The notes below the pieces were generated by a model. The model was given only the letters and a program-made list of their open reading frames with translations. It was not told the origin of the DNA and searched no databases. A DNA stretch of 8,479 nt from Nitrospira sp. (lineage in GTDB: Bacteria; Nitrospirota; Nitrospiria; Nitrospirales; Nitrospiraceae): NCBI GenBank assembly GCA_024998705.1, contig JACOEF010000527.1:1-8479 (forward strand), read 5' to 3'. Positions 6,331 to 8,479 of this stretch are shown here, one piece after another (position 1 is the first letter of the stretch; each line of letters starts with the position of its first letter). The position numbers and the translations under genes are program-made.

Positions 6331-7029
6331 TCAGTCATACGTTTCCAGTTTCACTTCCCGTCGATCGAATCCCAGTTCCATCAGCAGCGCCCGTAATGGG
6401 CGTGCAAATGCCTTGACCCCGGCAATCATGGGGGTCACCTGCCGACCGTTTCCCGCGATTTGTTTGATCACATCCACCGTCTCAGCATGGCTGTCGGGGG
6501 CTTCGCTGACAAACGGCAGATATTGGAAATGGGATTGGCTTGTCGCAAGGGCCATGAATTCTTCATGGTAGAGCTGTTCGGCAGTGGTTGGCGCCTGAGC
6601 GATCAGCGTGCTTGAAGGTAGCGAGCCCCGGTCTGCCAATGAGCGGAGCATGCAGCGCAGGGGGACAAGCCCTGAATAGCGTCCGATCAATAACAGGTGC
6701 TGAGGTGCCGAGTCGGGCAGCACAAAGTGGCCATAGGGTCCTGACAGGGGAAGGTGATCGCCTGGCTTGAGCGACGCGAGATAGCCGGAGCCTTTTCCCC
6801 CCGGCACGTGGTCGAAGACCAGCGTGAGGTGGCCGGCGGTAGACGGCGGTTCCGCCAACGAGTAGGCACGATTCAAGGGTGGATGGTCTCCGACCGGCAA
6901 TTGCAACGAGATCCACTGCCCGGGCTTGAAGGAAAGCGGGTGCTCGATCGGGCGGAGCACGAGTTCCGTCGTGTGTGGAGTCAAGGTTGTGAGGGAGACG
7001 ATTTCGGCGATTTGTGTCGGTTCGGCCAT
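6331..7029 (-). CDS. Ferredoxin-reductase-like FAD-binding oxidoreductase (FNR family)
   Basis: A 232-residue protein of the ferredoxin-NADP reductase superfamily, without a ferredoxin domain of its own. The flavin-binding beta barrel (residues ~5-103) shows 'FKPGQWISLQLP' (34-45), the RxYS flavin motif as RAYS (54-57), 'GKGSGYLASLKPGD' and 'LSGPYGHFVLP' (95-105). In the C-terminal Rossmann half the usual 'GGTG-x-x-P' pyridine-nucleotide loop is replaced by 'IGRYSGLVPLRCML' (115-128), and the usual 'CGP' motif by 'IAGVKAFARPL' (202-212). NAD(P)H binding may therefore be altered. FNR enzymes move electrons between NAD(P)H and ferredoxin, so a partnership with the convergent Fdx is plausible but inferred. 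No clear Shine-Dalgarno precedes the ATG at 7029. The specific substrate is unknown. Confidence 0.8.
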   Translation of the reverse strand: MAEPTQIAEIVSLTTLTPHTTELVLRPIEHPLSFKPGQWISLQLPVGDHPPLNRAYSLAEPPSTAGHLTLVFDHVPGGKGSGYLASLKPGDHLPLSGPYGHFVLPDSAPQHLLLIGRYSGLVPLRCMLRSLADRGSLPSSTLIAQAPTTAEQLYHEEFMALATSQSHFQYLPFVSEAPDSHAETVDVIKQIAGNGRQVTPMIAGVKAFARPLRALLMELGFDRREVKLETYD

Positions 7030-7075
7030 GGTCTGTTCATAGCAAAAACGGATTCAGAATGGAACAGGCCCGTTC

Positions 7076-7104
7076 TGTACATCAGTTGAATGCCATGTTA
7101 TAGA
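7076..7104 (+). promoter_or_regulatory. Weak candidate promoter for gltX
   Basis: TGTACA (7076-7081) and TATAGA (7099-7104) are separated by 17 bp in the 117-bp divergent spacer before gltX. The -35 box matches the consensus at only four of six positions. The gltX start itself is preceded by GGTGAT (7138-7143), an extended Shine-Dalgarno match. Confidence 0.25.
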
Positions 7105-7107
7105 TAG

Positions 7108-8479
<1,372 letters not shown>

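Overview
The window is a compact, moderately GC-rich bacterial chromosomal segment. It is dominated by a complete ISC-type iron-sulfur cluster assembly locus. The set IscR, IscS, IscU, IscA, HscB, HscA, Fdx and IscX points to a Gram-negative bacterium using the aerobic ISC pathway. The ORF style, the regulator type and the unusual HscB suggest a lineage outside the classical gammaproteobacteria. My best guess is Nitrospirota (Nitrospira-like), but this is inference from remembered protein character, not a search result.

Layout. Positions 1-225 (+) hold the extreme C-terminus of a class A penicillin-binding protein. Positions 226-351 are a short convergent spacer. Positions 352-5673 (-) are one tight operon, read right to left: iscR, iscS, iscU, iscA, hscB, hscA, iscX. 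Most junctions are under 20 bp; iscU-iscS is 43 bp and iscR/iscS overlap by 4 bp. Positions 5674-5875 are a divergent control region with back-to-back promoter-like elements and a dyad. Positions 5876-6292 (+) hold the ISC [2Fe-2S] ferredoxin. In E. coli fdx lies inside the operon; here it is divergent from iscR. Positions 6331-7029 (-) hold a ferredoxin/flavodoxin-reductase-like flavoprotein, convergent with fdx and with an atypical nucleotide-binding motif. Positions 7147-8479 (+) hold gltX (glutamyl-tRNA synthetase), cut by the window end and carrying an in-frame TAA at codon 56.

How the genes work together. IscS takes sulfur from cysteine and delivers it to the scaffold IscU. Fdx supplies electrons, possibly recharged by a reductase such as the neighbouring flavoprotein. 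HscB/HscA recognise the LPPVK motif of IscU and drive cluster release to carriers such as IscA. IscX modulates IscS. IscR senses cluster status and probably controls both the operon and fdx from the shared intergenic region.

I found no wholly new system. The points most worth a second look are the stop codon inside gltX, the shared iscR/fdx control region with its 23-bp dyad, the non-canonical cluster-ligand pattern of the regulator, the four-cysteine N-terminal domain on HscB, and the reductase lacking the usual GGTG motif.
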